Source: UBA6921 sp031363085
Lineage (GTDB): Bacteria; Pseudomonadota; Gammaproteobacteria; SG8-11
Direction: 5' to 3'
Assembly (NCBI GenBank): GCA_031363085.1
Contig: JANLTU010000018.1
Span: forward strand, 1-23,282
Length of the DNA stretch: 23,282 nt
The notes below the pieces were generated by a model that was not told the origin of the DNA, did no database searches, and worked only from the letters and a program-made list of their open reading frames with translations. This document shows, in pieces, positions 14,329 through 22,824 of the stretch. Every line of letters starts with the position of its first letter. Position 1 is the stretch's first letter. A program made the position numbers and the translations under genes.

Positions 14329-16551
14329 ATGCCGCTGCCCGATAACACTCAATTTTTTGCCGCCGCGCCCAAAGGCATGACCACACCGCTGGCGCTGGAG
14401 TTGCTCGCGCTGGGTGCCTACGACGTGCGCGAAACCAATGCCGGCGCGTCGTTTGCCGGCGACCAGGAAATCGCCTACCGCGTGTGTTTGTGGTCGCGCG
14501 TGGCTAATCGCGTGTTGATGCCGATCGCCAAGTTGCGCGCGGCAACGCCGGAGCAGTTGTACGAAGGCGTGAAAGCCCTCACCTGGGAAAATCATCTGGA
14601 CGTACGCGGCACGCTGGCGGTGGAATGCACGGCGGTGAGTTCGGTGCTGACGCACACGCACTACGCTGCGCTCAAAACCAAGGACGCGATTGTTGACAGA
14701 TTGCGGGATTTATTCGGCGAGCGCCCGTCGGTGGATGTCGAGCAGCCCGATCTGCGCATCAACCTGCATTTACGTAACGATCAGGCACGCATCAGTCTGG
14801 ACTTGTCCGGCGGCAGTTTGCACCGGCGTGGCTATCGCAGCGCCGGGGCGCATGCGCCGCTCAAAGAAAATCTCGCCGCCGCGATTTTGCTGCTGGCCGA
14901 CTGGCCGCAGATTGCGCACAGCGCTGGACCGTTGCTCGATCCGCTGTGCGGTTCGGCGACCTTGTTGATCGAAGGCGCGTGGATTGCGGGCGACGTTGCG
15001 CCGGGGCTGATGCGCGAACATTTTGGCTTTCTGGGCTGGCGCGGACACGACCCGGAGCTGTGGGGCAAGCTGTTGCGTGAGGCACAGGAACGACGTACGC
15101 GCGGGTTGGAAAATTTACCGTCGATCCGTGGCTACGACAGTGACGCCGAGGCGGTGCAGGCGGCACTGTTGAATGTGGCAAGCGCCGGGTTGCAGGGCAA
15201 GGTGCACATCGAACGCCGCACGCTGGGCGGTGGTAAACCCGAAAACCTGTCAAAACCTGGCTTGTTGGTGGTGAATCCACCTTACGGTGCACGCCTGGGC
15301 AATGCCGGCGAGCTGCGCACCTTGTACGCGCAACTGGGCACCGTGCTGCGCAGTTTGCCGGCGTGGCGCGCAGCAGTGTTCACCGGCAATCCGGAACTGG
15401 CCGCGTATCTGGGGCTGCGCTCGCAACGCGCGCATGCGTTGTTCAACGGGCCGCTTGAGTGTCACTTGTTTCATTATCAGGTGCCGGCGACCACCAGGGA
15501 TGGCGGAAGTGCGGAAAACGCGGGAGCAGTTTTTCCGCCGACGTCGGGTGCCAACGCGGCAGCGAATATCGCGCAGCAAATCAGTTCAGGCGCGGAAATG
15601 TTCGCCAACCGCTTGCGCAAAAAACTTCAACAAGCACAGCGCTGGTCGCAGCGTGAAGGCGTGAGTTGTTATCGCGTCTACGACGGCGATCTGCCCGAAT
15701 ATGCACTCGCCATCGATCTGTACCACGACGCGGCGCACGCCGTGCGTCACGTGCACGTGCAGGAATATCAGGCTCCCAGCAGCATCGATCCGGAAAAAGC
15801 TCAGCAACGTTTGCAGGAGGCGCTGGCGGTGTTGCCGCAGGTGCTGGAGGTGCCGGTCGAGCGTGTTTATTTAAAGACCCGCCGCCGCCAAAAGGGCGCG
15901 GCACAGTACGAGAAATTTTCGGAAGGAGGATACTACGTCGAAGTCAGCGAAGGCGGGCTGCACTTTCAGGTGAATTTCACCGACTATCTGGACACCGGCC
16001 TGTTTCTGGATCACCGCCCGACGCGCGCGCTGCTGCGCGAACTGGCCTCCGGCAAACACGTTCTGAATTTGTTTGCCTATACCGGTACCGCCAGCGTGTA
16101 TGCCGCAGCGGGTGGCGCCTACAGCACGACCACGGTGGATCTATCGCGCACTTATCTGGACTGGGCGCAACGCAACATGGCGTTAAATGGTTACACCGGG
16201 CACGACCATCAGTTTTTACAGGAAAACTGCTTGGCGTGGTTGCGCGAGCAGGCGCAGCACGCGCCGGGTAGCTACGATTTGATTTTCCTCGATCCGCCGA
16301 CGTTTTCAAATTCAAAACGTATGACCGACCACTTCGACGTGCAACGTGATCAAGCGTTGTTGTTGCGCGACGCGCTGCGCTTGCTAGTACCCGGCGGGGT
16401 ACTGGTGTTCTCGAATAATTTCCGGCGCTTCAAGTTGGATCGTGCCGCGCTTGAAAATGTCGAGATAGAAGACCTGACGCAGGCGACCATTCCGAAAGAC
16501 TTCGAGAGGAATGCGCGCATTCATCATTGCTGGAAAATCATTAAACGTTAG
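14329..16551 (+). CDS. rlmKL: bifunctional 23S rRNA methyltransferase RlmKL (m2G2445 and m7G2069)
   Basis: This is a 740-residue fusion of two SAM methyltransferases. A THUMP RNA-binding domain (about 45-155) leads into the RlmL half, with DPLCGSATLLIEGA at about 204-217 and the catalytic NPPYG at 316-320, which makes m2G2445. The C-terminal RlmK half has VLNLFAYTGTASVYAA at about 578-593 and DPPTFSNSKRM from 655, which makes m7G2069 (E. coli numbering). The length is slightly above that of the E. coli protein (about 702). All hallmark motifs are present. There is no Shine-Dalgarno-like sequence before ATG 14329; a long inverted repeat lies immediately upstream. The neighbouring RlmM also modifies the peptidyl-transferase region of 23S rRNA, so the pair may be expressed together, though the intervening hairpin could separate them. 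Confidence 0.96.
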   Translation: MPLPDNTQFFAAAPKGMTTPLALELLALGAYDVRETNAGASFAGDQEIAYRVCLWSRVANRVLMPIAKLRAATPEQLYEGVKALTWENHLDVRGTLAVECTAVSSVLTHTHYAALKTKDAIVDRLRDLFGERPSVDVEQPDLRINLHLRNDQARISLDLSGGSLHRRGYRSAGAHAPLKENLAAAILLLADWPQIAHSAGPLLDPLCGSATLLIEGAWIAGDVAPGLMREHFGFLGWRGHDPELWGKLLREAQERRTRGLENLPSIRGYDSDAEAVQAALLNVASAGLQGKVHIERRTLGGGKPENLSKPGLLVVNPPYGARLGNAGELRTLYAQLGTVLRSLPAWRAAVFTGNPELAAYLGLRSQRAHALFNGPLECHLFHYQVPATTRDGGSAENAGAVFPPTSGANAAANIAQQISSGAEMFANRLRKKLQQAQRWSQREGVSCYRVYDGDLPEYALAIDLYHDAAHAVRHVHVQEYQAPSSIDPEKAQQRLQEALAVLPQVLEVPVERVYLKTRRRQKGAAQYEKFSEGGYYVEVSEGGLHFQVNFTDYLDTGLFLDHRPTRALLRELASGKHVLNLFAYTGTASVYAAAGGAYSTTTVDLSRTYLDWAQRNMALNGYTGHDHQFLQENCLAWLREQAQHAPGSYDLIFLDPPTFSNSKRMTDHFDVQRDQALLLRDALRLLVPGGVLVFSNNFRRFKLDRAALENVEIEDLTQATIPKDFERNARIHHCWKIIKR

Positions 16552-16580
16552 GTTGGGTATTTTATACGGGTGGTTTTTCG

Positions 16581-18482
16581 ATGCTGAACTTTCAAAATAT
16601 TACGCTGCGGCGCGGTGGTCGCGTGTTGTTCGCCGACGCCACCTTCAGCGTGTTCCCCGGGCAAAAAGTCGGTATCACCGGCGCCAACGGTGTTGGCAAG
16701 TCGAGCCTATTTGCACTGCTGCGTGATGAATTACACGCCGATGCAGGGGACGTCGACCTGCCGGTGCAGTGGGTGATCGCGCATGTGGCGCAAGAGTCGC
16801 CGGCAACCGATCAATCAGCCATCGACTACGTGCTCGACGGCGATGAAGAATTGCGTGCGCTGGAACAGGCGCTGCGCCACGCCGAGCAATCCGACAACGG
16901 TGTGCGTATTGCCGCCTTGCACGGGCAGTACGAATCCCACGGCGGCTACACCGCGAACAGCCGCGCGGCACAGCTATTGTTTGGCTTGGGTTTTGCCACT
17001 CCGCAGCACGCGACACCGGTGCGGGAGTTTTCCGGCGGTTGGCGCATGCGCCTCAACTTGGCACGTGCGTTGATGCGCCGCTCCGAGGTGTTGCTGCTCG
17101 ACGAGCCCACCAACCATCTGGATCTGGATGCGGTGTTGTGGTTGGAAGACTGGCTGCGCGGTTATGCGGGGGCGCTGTTGTTGATTTCGCACGACCGTGA
17201 ATTTCTCGACCGGGTGGTGAACGTCATCGCGCACATCGAACATGAAAAACTCACCGTCTACACCGGCAATTATTCGGCATTCGAAGTGCGTCGTGCCGCG
17301 CAACTTGCCGGGCAACAGGCGGCGTATGCGCAACAGCAGCGCGAGGTTGCGCATATCCGCAGTTACGTCGACCGCTTCCGCGCGCAGGCGACCAAGGCGC
17401 GTCAGGCGCAAAGCCGCATGAAGGCGCTGGAGCGCATGGAGTTGATTGCGCCCGCGCACGTCGACACGCCGTTCCATTTTGCGTTTCGCGCGCCGCTCAA
17501 AGTGCCCAATCCGCTGCTGTCGCTGGAGCACGTCGGCGCCGGTTACGCGGACCGTTTCGTGGTGAAGGGGGCGGAGGTTTCCTTGGTGCCGGGGGATCGC
17601 GTCGGTTTGCTGGGCCCCAATGGCGCCGGTAAGTCGACCTTGATTAAAGTGCTGGCCGGCGTGCAGCCGGTGATGGCGGGTGAGCGCGTCGCCGCACAAG
17701 ATTTGCGCATCGGTTATTTCGCGCAACACCAACTGGAGCAATTGCACGACGCGTCCAGCCCGCTGCAACACGTGCTGCGTCTCGACCCTAAAGCCAGCGA
17801 GCAGGAATTACGCAATTTCCTCGGCGGTTTTGGCTTTATCGGCGACGCCGCCATGGCGCCGGTGGCACCGTTTTCCGGCGGTGAAAAAGCGCGACTGGTG
17901 CTGGCGCTGCTGGTCTATCAACGACCCAACTTGCTACTGCTGGATGAGCCCACCAACCATCTGGATCTGGAAATGCGCCACGCCTTAACCATGGCCTTGC
18001 AGGATTTTTCAGGCGCGATGGTGATCGTGTCACATGACCGGTATTTACTGCGCAGTGTCACAGATCGCTGGCTGTTGGTTGCCGATGGCAGCGTCGCAGA
18101 ATTCGACGGCGATCTGGACGAATACCGCGCCTGGTTGAGCGAACGGCGGCGCGCGCAAGGCGCCCCCGCGCCTAGCGACGAAAAACTATCCGTCGGCATG
18201 CTCGGCCGTAAAGATCGCAAACGCAGCGAAGCAGAAAAACGTCAACGTCTGCAACCGCTGCGCAAACAGGTGCAGGAGCTCGAACAACGCATGACGCGCC
18301 TAACGCAGCAACGCACACGCATCGACGACGCGTTGGCGCAAAGCAGCATTTACGCCGACAGCAACAAGCAGCAATTAAAAGCGCTGCTGCTGGAACAGGC
18401 ACAGACGCAGCAAGAGCTCAGCGTCGTCGAAGAAACCTGGCTAGACGCCAGTGCTGCACTGGAGCACGCGGAGCATGACTGA
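16581..18482 (+). CDS. yheS: ABC-F family ATPase, YheS-like
   Basis: This is a 633-residue soluble protein with two ABC ATPase domains and no membrane segment, the ABC-F pattern of ribosome-associated translation factors. Domain 1 has Walker A GANGVGKS (34-41), signature SGGWRMRLNL (151-160) and Walker B LLLDEPTNHLDLD (171-183). The inter-domain arm (about 240-295, with SYVDRFRAQATKARQAQSR) is the P-site tRNA interaction motif region. Domain 2 has Walker A GPNGAGKS (345-352), signature FSGGEKARL (431-439) and DEPTNHLDLE (455-464). A charged coiled coil ends the protein (about 545-630). Motif order and length match E. coli YheS (about 637) closely. Members of ABC-F rescue or tune stalled ribosomes; the exact role of YheS is not settled. 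The stop overlaps the next gene by eight bases. Confidence 0.94.
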   Translation: MLNFQNITLRRGGRVLFADATFSVFPGQKVGITGANGVGKSSLFALLRDELHADAGDVDLPVQWVIAHVAQESPATDQSAIDYVLDGDEELRALEQALRHAEQSDNGVRIAALHGQYESHGGYTANSRAAQLLFGLGFATPQHATPVREFSGGWRMRLNLARALMRRSEVLLLDEPTNHLDLDAVLWLEDWLRGYAGALLLISHDREFLDRVVNVIAHIEHEKLTVYTGNYSAFEVRRAAQLAGQQAAYAQQQREVAHIRSYVDRFRAQATKARQAQSRMKALERMELIAPAHVDTPFHFAFRAPLKVPNPLLSLEHVGAGYADRFVVKGAEVSLVPGDRVGLLGPNGAGKSTLIKVLAGVQPVMAGERVAAQDLRIGYFAQHQLEQLHDASSPLQHVLRLDPKASEQELRNFLGGFGFIGDAAMAPVAPFSGGEKARLVLALLVYQRPNLLLLDEPTNHLDLEMRHALTMALQDFSGAMVIVSHDRYLLRSVTDRWLLVADGSVAEFDGDLDEYRAWLSERRRAQGAPAPSDEKLSVGMLGRKDRKRSEAEKRQRLQPLRKQVQELEQRMTRLTQQRTRIDDALAQSSIYADSNKQQLKALLLEQAQTQQELSVVEETWLDASAALEHAEHD

Positions 18483-18822
18483 TTCACTCACGGGCATTAT
18501 TCTGCTGGCGATGCTCGCGGCGTTGGCCTGGTTCTGGTTCGACAGCCTGCGCGCGCGCGAACTGGCGCTGCGCACCGGCGCGCGTGCCTGCGCCGACATC
18601 AACGTGCAATTTCTCGATCAATCGGTGAGCGTGGACCAGTTACGGCTGGGGCGCGACGGACGTGGGCAGCTTACGTTCCGTCGTGTGTTCTCGTTCGACT
18701 TCAGCGACAACGGCGCGGATCGCCGCCGTGGCAAGATTGTGATTTTAGGCAGGCATGTGCAATCCATCGCGTTGGAAAGCGCCGATGGCACCGCACTTAT
18801 CACCGGGGGCTCCGGCAGGTAA
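18475..18822 (+). CDS. DUF3301 family small membrane-anchored protein
   Basis: This is a 115-residue protein with one N-terminal hydrophobic helix (about residues 5-22, LTGIILLAMLAALAWFWF), then DSLRARELALRTGARACAD and QFLDQSV, the recognisable DUF3301 pattern. A polar, probably beta-rich C-terminal half follows. The function of the family is unknown to me. The topology is likely a single inner-membrane anchor. The ATG at 18475 lies inside the end of the ABC-F gene (eight-base overlap), so it is translated from the same message. Residues RRVFSFDFSDNGADRRRG fit the conserved beta segment of the family. Confidence 0.85.
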   Translation: MTDSLTGIILLAMLAALAWFWFDSLRARELALRTGARACADINVQFLDQSVSVDQLRLGRDGRGQLTFRRVFSFDFSDNGADRRRGKIVILGRHVQSIALESADGTALITGGSGR

Positions 18823-18908
18823 TACGTAGTTTCACCAGTACCCAACCGGAATTGCACGCTTAGCATGAGTTCATCGTAGTTTTATTTTCTTCGTGGGAGG
18901 TTGTTTCG

Positions 18909-19205
18909 ATGAACGTGCAGCGCGATCCGGAAATCGATGGGTGGTACCGCGACAATGCAGGAAAAACATTTCAGGTTATCGCCGTTGATGACGAAACTGT
19001 CGAGCTTCAGCACTTCGGTGGCGAGCTTGAAGAAGTTACGCTGAGCGTGTGGTACGCCATGCCGGTCGAGTCAATCGACCCGCCCGAAGATTGGACCGGC
19101 ACTTTCGATAACGTGGCGCGCGACGATCTGGGCGACACCGGTCATGCCATCCACCCGGAAGAATGGAGCGGGCCGTGGGAAGAGTTGGATCGTGACATTT
19201 ACTGA
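18909..19205 (+). CDS. 98-residue acidic protein, DUF6763-like
   Basis: A soluble, strongly acidic 98-residue protein. The core GWYRDNAGKTFQVIAVDDET, then VELQHFGGELEEVTL, WYAMPVE and PPEDWTGTFDN resembles the small uncharacterised family I know as DUF6763, which is common in gammaproteobacteria. The family assignment is from memory. No catalytic residues are evident, and a small beta-barrel-like fold is plausible. GGGAGG at 18895-18900 precedes ATG 18909 at a good distance. It converges with the YdcH-family gene across a 55-base gap. A short stem, TCACA/TGTGA, lies in that gap but does not look like a strong terminator. Confidence 0.8.
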   Translation: MNVQRDPEIDGWYRDNAGKTFQVIAVDDETVELQHFGGELEEVTLSVWYAMPVESIDPPEDWTGTFDNVARDDLGDTGHAIHPEEWSGPWEELDRDIY

Positions 19206-19260
19206 GAGATTCCATTTTCAATTTGCGTTGCATTGGAAGTGAAATCACACTCCTGTGACT

Positions 19261-19467
19261 CTACGCATTTAAATCCGGAATCAACTGACTGCGCAGGCGC
19301 TCCACGGCGTCCTTGATCGCCAGCTTGCGCTTTTTCATCCGCCGCACCTTCACTTGATCGGCCGTGGTGTCGTGTGCGAGCTCCTCGATGTGTCGATCCA
19401 GCGTCCGATGCTCTTCTTCAAGTTCCGCAATGTTCTTGCGCAGGGTTTCTGTGTCTTGAGTAATCAT
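19261..19467 (-). CDS. YdcH family (DUF465) small coiled-coil protein
   Basis: A 68-residue, highly charged, fully helical protein. The pattern LRKNIAELEEEHRTLDRHIEEL, then VRRMKKRKLAIKDAVERL is typical of YdcH/DUF465 proteins, which form helical hairpins and have no firmly established role. The ATG at 19467 is the only sensible start. There is no good Shine-Dalgarno site, and a fold-back element begins only seven bases upstream (19475), so its leader and probably its promoter are element-derived. Confidence 0.88.
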   Translation of the reverse strand: MITQDTETLRKNIAELEEEHRTLDRHIEELAHDTTADQVKVRRMKKRKLAIKDAVERLRSQLIPDLNA

Positions 19468-19474
19468 TTTCTTA

Positions 19475-19644
19475 GAGTTTGTTCAAGATGTTCCTGGAGG
19501 ATGCAATGCTAGGCAAAATCGAATTCAAAAACGGAGCATACACGCAGTAGGTGAGTATTTTCGGCAACTGCTCCTGCATCCTTGCAGTCGTGAGTTCGAC
19601 TTTAACGCCGCAATGCGCTCGCCTGGACGATCTTGAACAGGCTC
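19475..19644. mobile_element. 170-bp fold-back MITE-like element
   Basis: The left end GAGTTTGTTCAAGAT and the right end (reverse complement) GAGCCTGTTCAAGAT form terminal inverted repeats. Similarity continues inward through a GCATTGC-like block to an AAANTCGAANTC block, about 55 bases per arm. Over the outer 35 positions 25 match by eye. The flanks are TTA (19472-19474) and TCA (19645-19647), compatible with a three-base TNA target duplication that has one mutation. There is no coding capacity. A partial relative lies at 1052-1126 and a related end at 5014-5033. Derivation from an IS5-family (IS1031-like) element is inference. It lies between the divergent ydcH-like and cytochrome-FTR1 genes. 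Confidence 0.75.
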
Positions 19645-19737
19645 TCAGTTTCATTTGCACGGCGTGTGACCAAGCACACAGTGTAGTTTGCAGAACGCGC
19701 TTGAGCGAATGAGGTGCGTCTGTTACTATTTTTCAAA

Positions 19738-19752
19738 TGAGAACGATTATCA
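19738..19752 (+). promoter_or_regulatory. Fur box upstream of the FTR1 iron permease
   Basis: TGAGAACGATTATCA matches the 7-1-7 Fur consensus TGATAAT-N-ATTATCA at 12 of the 14 defined positions. It lies 31 bases before the ATG at 19784 of an iron-transport gene, which supports iron-dependent repression. The AT-rich surroundings fit a promoter. Confidence 0.8.
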
Positions 19753-19783
19753 ATTACGATTTACTAAAGACTGGATGTTAACT

Positions 19784-21700
19784 ATGGAAAACCCATGCGT
19801 GCGTACTTGGTTGGCTGTTTTTATGTTCATGTTGTTCAGTGTGGTGGTGCACGCCGACGAGCGCGCCGATGCCGAGAACATATTACATACCTTGGATTAT
19901 CTGGCGGTTGACTATGCAGGAGCGGTCGCCAACGGCCAAGTGATCAATACCAGGGAATACGCCGAACAATGGGAGTTTACCCAGCGCATAGCACAGCAAG
20001 TCGCGCAGTTGGCAGCGCGTCCGGAGCAGTTGGTGTTACGTCAGCGGGCGCAAACCTTGGTTAGCGCGGTGCAGACTTACCAATCGGCTGACACGGTGGC
20101 AAAGCTAAGCAATGAGCTGGCCACCGCCTTGATTGACGAATTTGCTATCGTGGTCGCACCGCGTACCCAGCCCGATCTGGCTTCCGCACCGACGTTATAT
20201 ACGCAGTACTGCTCGCAGTGTCATGGCGCTAGCGGCGCAGGCGACGGTGAACAGGCCGCGCGGTTGACTCCGCCGCCGGCCAATCTGCGTGACGCCACAC
20301 GCCAGCAACAACGCAGTCTCTACTCTGTGTACAGCACCATCACGCGCGGCGTGGACGGCACTGGCATGGCTGCGTTCACGCAATTAACCGACGCGCAGCG
20401 CTGGACTTTGGCATTTTACGTCGGTGGTTTTTCCGCGTCGCCGGAACAAGTGCAGCGCGGTGAACAGGTGCTGGAGTCGGGTGCGCACAGCATGTTGATC
20501 ACCGACATGGCAGGCATCACCGGCGCCACACCTGCCGCGCTACGCGCAGCGCAGGGCGACGATGGTGTGGCCTTGCTGGCGTATCTGCGCGCACATCCTG
20601 AAGCTCTGATGCGCAATGTCTCGGCTGGGCTCGATGTGAGTCTAACGAAGCTGCGCGCCAGCGTTGCGGAGTCGCGCGCCGGCCGCAAAACCCAGGCCTA
20701 CGACGCCGCTGTCGCATCGTATTTGCAAGGCTACGAGCTGGTTGAAACGCAATTGCGTTTGGCGGCGCCCGAGCTTGCCGAACAGATCGAAGAAAAAATG
20801 GCCGAGTATCGCGAATACCTGGGTAGCGAGCGGCCGATGTTCGACCAAGTCAGTGCGCGTGCACAGGAATTGGAAACGCTGTTGGAGCAGGCATCCACCC
20901 GTTTGGCCAGCGCTAGCACGACGCCGTTGATGGGTGCGTTCAGCGCTTTTATTCTGTTGTTGCGCGAGGGCGTGGAAGCGATTTTGGTGCTGTCGGCGAT
21001 TGTGTCTTTTTTAGTCAAGACCGAGCGCCGCGAGTCATTGCACTACGTGCATGCGGGTTGGATTTCGGCGCTGGCGTTGGGTGTCGTGACCTGGATTGTG
21101 GCGACGCAGTTGTTTTCCATCAGCGGTGCGAACCGCGAATTCACCGAGGGTATGACGGCGCTGTTGGCGGCGGTGATCCTGGTGTACATGGGCTACTGGT
21201 TGCATAGCAACGCTAACATTCAACGCTGGAAGGAATTCATACATAGCAAATTACAGGGTAAGTCGTTGTGGACCCTGGTGTTTATGTCGTTCCTCGCCGT
21301 GTACCGCGAAGTGTTCGAAACGATTTTGTTCTTCGAGACCTTGTGGCTGCAAATGCCCGACCAGCATCGCGAGCTGCTCTATGGCATTGCCGCTGCCGCG
21401 CTGCTGCTGGCGGGCATCGCCTGGGGTATGTTCCGTTTCAGTTTGCGCCTGCCGTTGCGCCAGTTCTTCAATGTGAATGCGATATTGTTGTTCGTACTGG
21501 CGGTGATCTTCACCGGTAAAGGTATCGCCGCGTTGCAGGAAGCGGGCACCTTCCGTATTCATCCAGTCAGCTTCCCGCGCATCGACGTGCTCGGCGTATT
21601 CCCCAATCTTGAAGTGTTGGGTGCGCAGGCGCTGTTGTTGCTGCTGGCGGGTCTGTGGTTGGCGACGGATCGCATCAAGGCGAAAAAGCCAAAAGCGTAA
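19784..21700 (+). CDS. cytochrome c-FTR1 fusion iron permease
   Basis: This is a 638-residue inner-membrane protein. A signal peptide or anchor (about residues 4-26, TWLAVFMFMLFSVVVHAD) is followed by a helical periplasmic region. A class I-type cytochrome c domain (about 135-220) comes next, with haem site C143-S-Q-C146-H147 and probable Met ligand M195 (GTGMAAF). A helical linker (about 280-380) leads to a C-terminal FTR1 permease (about 382-630) of several membrane helices, carrying the two iron-binding motifs REGVE (394-398) and REVFE (508-512). Fused haem and FTR1 domains suggest that Fe(II) oxidation, or electron removal, is coupled to Fe(III) uptake without a separate multicopper oxidase; that is inference. 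The start at 19784 (or ATG 19775) is chosen because earlier in-frame codons would overlap the Fur box. Confidence 0.92.
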   Translation: MENPCVRTWLAVFMFMLFSVVVHADERADAENILHTLDYLAVDYAGAVANGQVINTREYAEQWEFTQRIAQQVAQLAARPEQLVLRQRAQTLVSAVQTYQSADTVAKLSNELATALIDEFAIVVAPRTQPDLASAPTLYTQYCSQCHGASGAGDGEQAARLTPPPANLRDATRQQQRSLYSVYSTITRGVDGTGMAAFTQLTDAQRWTLAFYVGGFSASPEQVQRGEQVLESGAHSMLITDMAGITGATPAALRAAQGDDGVALLAYLRAHPEALMRNVSAGLDVSLTKLRASVAESRAGRKTQAYDAAVASYLQGYELVETQLRLAAPELAEQIEEKMAEYREYLGSERPMFDQVSARAQELETLLEQASTRLASASTTPLMGAFSAFILLLREGVEAILVLSAIVSFLVKTERRESLHYVHAGWISALALGVVTWIVATQLFSISGANREFTEGMTALLAAVILVYMGYWLHSNANIQRWKEFIHSKLQGKSLWTLVFMSFLAVYREVFETILFFETLWLQMPDQHRELLYGIAAAALLLAGIAWGMFRFSLRLPLRQFFNVNAILLFVLAVIFTGKGIAALQEAGTFRIHPVSFPRIDVLGVFPNLEVLGAQALLLLLAGLWLATDRIKAKKPKA

Positions 21701-21723
21701 CCCGTCCGAAAGATTTGGGTGTG

Positions 21724-21729
21724 TATAAT
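21724..21729 (+). promoter_or_regulatory. probable -10 element of the DAHP synthase promoter
   Basis: A perfect TATAAT lies 30 bases before the aroG-like ATG and just after the FTR1 stop. A good -35 hexamer at 16-18 bases upstream is not evident. A short leader transcript would begin near 21736. Confidence 0.45.
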
Positions 21730-21759
21730 GGCGGCTCTTTGTTTACAACAATTTGCCGT

Positions 21760-22824
21760 ATGAAAAACCGCACCGACGATTTACGCATTCTGGAAATCCG
21801 CGAAGTCACCTCGCCGGCACAGTTGCACGCGGAGCTGCCGCTGAGCGATGTCGCATCGCAAACCGTGGTCGAGGCCCGCAACGCCATCCATGGCGTGTTA
21901 CACGGCAAAGATGATCGCGTGCTGGTCGTCATCGGCCCGTGCTCGATCCACGACCCGGACGCAGCGCGTGAATATGCCACGCGCTTGAAGCAACAGCGCG
22001 AACATTTGAGCGACGCCCTGTTAATTGTCATGCGCGTGTACTTCGAAAAACCCCGCACCACGGTGGGTTGGAAAGGGCTGATCAACGATCCCGAGCTGGA
22101 CGGCAGTTTTAACATCAACAAGGGATTGCGCGCGGCGCGCCAGTTGTTGCTGGACATCAACCAAATCGGCGTGCCGGCCGCGACCGAGTATCTGGATATC
22201 ATCACGCCGCAATACGTTGCGGATCTGGTGAGCTGGGGCGCCATAGGCGCGCGCACCACTGAGAGTCAGGTGCATCGCGAACTGGCGTCGGGTCTTTCTT
22301 GTCCGGTGGGTTTCAAGAATGGCACCGACGGCACGCTGCGCATCGCGGTCGACGCGATTCGCGCCGCCAGTCAGCCGCATTGTTTTCTGTCGCTGACCAA
22401 GGCCGGGCACTCGGCGATTTTTTACACCGCCGGCAATGACGACTGCCACATCATTTTACGCGGCGGCAAAGAGCCCAATTTCGACGCCGCCGGTGTGGCC
22501 CGCGCCGCCGCCGAATTGGAAAAAGCCGGCGTGCCTGCGCATCTGATGATCGACTTCAGCCACGCCAACAGCCAGAAGCAATACCAGCGACAGATCAACG
22601 TCGGTCACGACGTCGCACAACAAATCGCGCACGGCGACATACGCATTATCGGCGCGATGATCGAAAGCCACCTCAAGGCCGGTCGGCAAGAGGTGGTTCC
22701 GGGGCAGCCCCTGGTGTACGGGCAGAGCATTACCGACAGCTGCATTGCCTGGGACGACAGCGTGCCGTTGCTCAACGTATTGGCCGACGCAGTGCGCAAG
22801 CGCCGCAAGTTATTCGCGCACTGA
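21760..22824 (+). CDS. aroG: 3-deoxy-7-phosphoheptulonate (DAHP) synthase, class I AroG-like
   Basis: This is a 354-residue cytoplasmic enzyme that condenses PEP with erythrose 4-phosphate, the first step of the shikimate pathway. It aligns without visible gaps in the core with E. coli AroG. The metal ligands fall at the same numbers: C61 (GPCSIHD), H268 (DFSHAN), E302 (IESHL) and D326 (ITDSC). The PEP/E4P segment is RVYFEKPRTTVGWKGLINDP (92-111). Inhibitor-site positions known for AroG are also kept (P150, L179, S180, F209), so aromatic amino acid feedback is likely; whether by Phe or Tyr I cannot say. The start is ATG 21760, aligned with the AroG N-terminus; the frame is open further upstream into the FTR1 gene but is implausible there. 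A TATAAT lies 30 bases upstream. Confidence 0.95.
   Translation: MKNRTDDLRILEIREVTSPAQLHAELPLSDVASQTVVEARNAIHGVLHGKDDRVLVVIGPCSIHDPDAAREYATRLKQQREHLSDALLIVMRVYFEKPRTTVGWKGLINDPELDGSFNINKGLRAARQLLLDINQIGVPAATEYLDIITPQYVADLVSWGAIGARTTESQVHRELASGLSCPVGFKNGTDGTLRIAVDAIRAASQPHCFLSLTKAGHSAIFYTAGNDDCHIILRGGKEPNFDAAGVARAAAELEKAGVPAHLMIDFSHANSQKQYQRQINVGHDVAQQIAHGDIRIIGAMIESHLKAGRQEVVPGQPLVYGQSITDSCIAWDDSVPLLNVLADAVRKRRKLFAH

Noticed and set aside
16974..17771. 265-codon minus-strand frame inside the ABC-F gene
   Set aside because: It lies antisense to conserved Walker and signature motifs, has no ribosome site and no recognisable content.
19206..19260. Intrinsic terminator between the convergent DUF6763-like and YdcH genes
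   Set aside because: Only a 5-bp stem without a T-tract on either strand was found, too weak to call.
19472..19660. 62-codon minus-strand frame within the fold-back element
   Set aside because: It is produced by the element's inverted repeats. There is no Shine-Dalgarno site or protein-like pattern, and such elements are usually non-coding.
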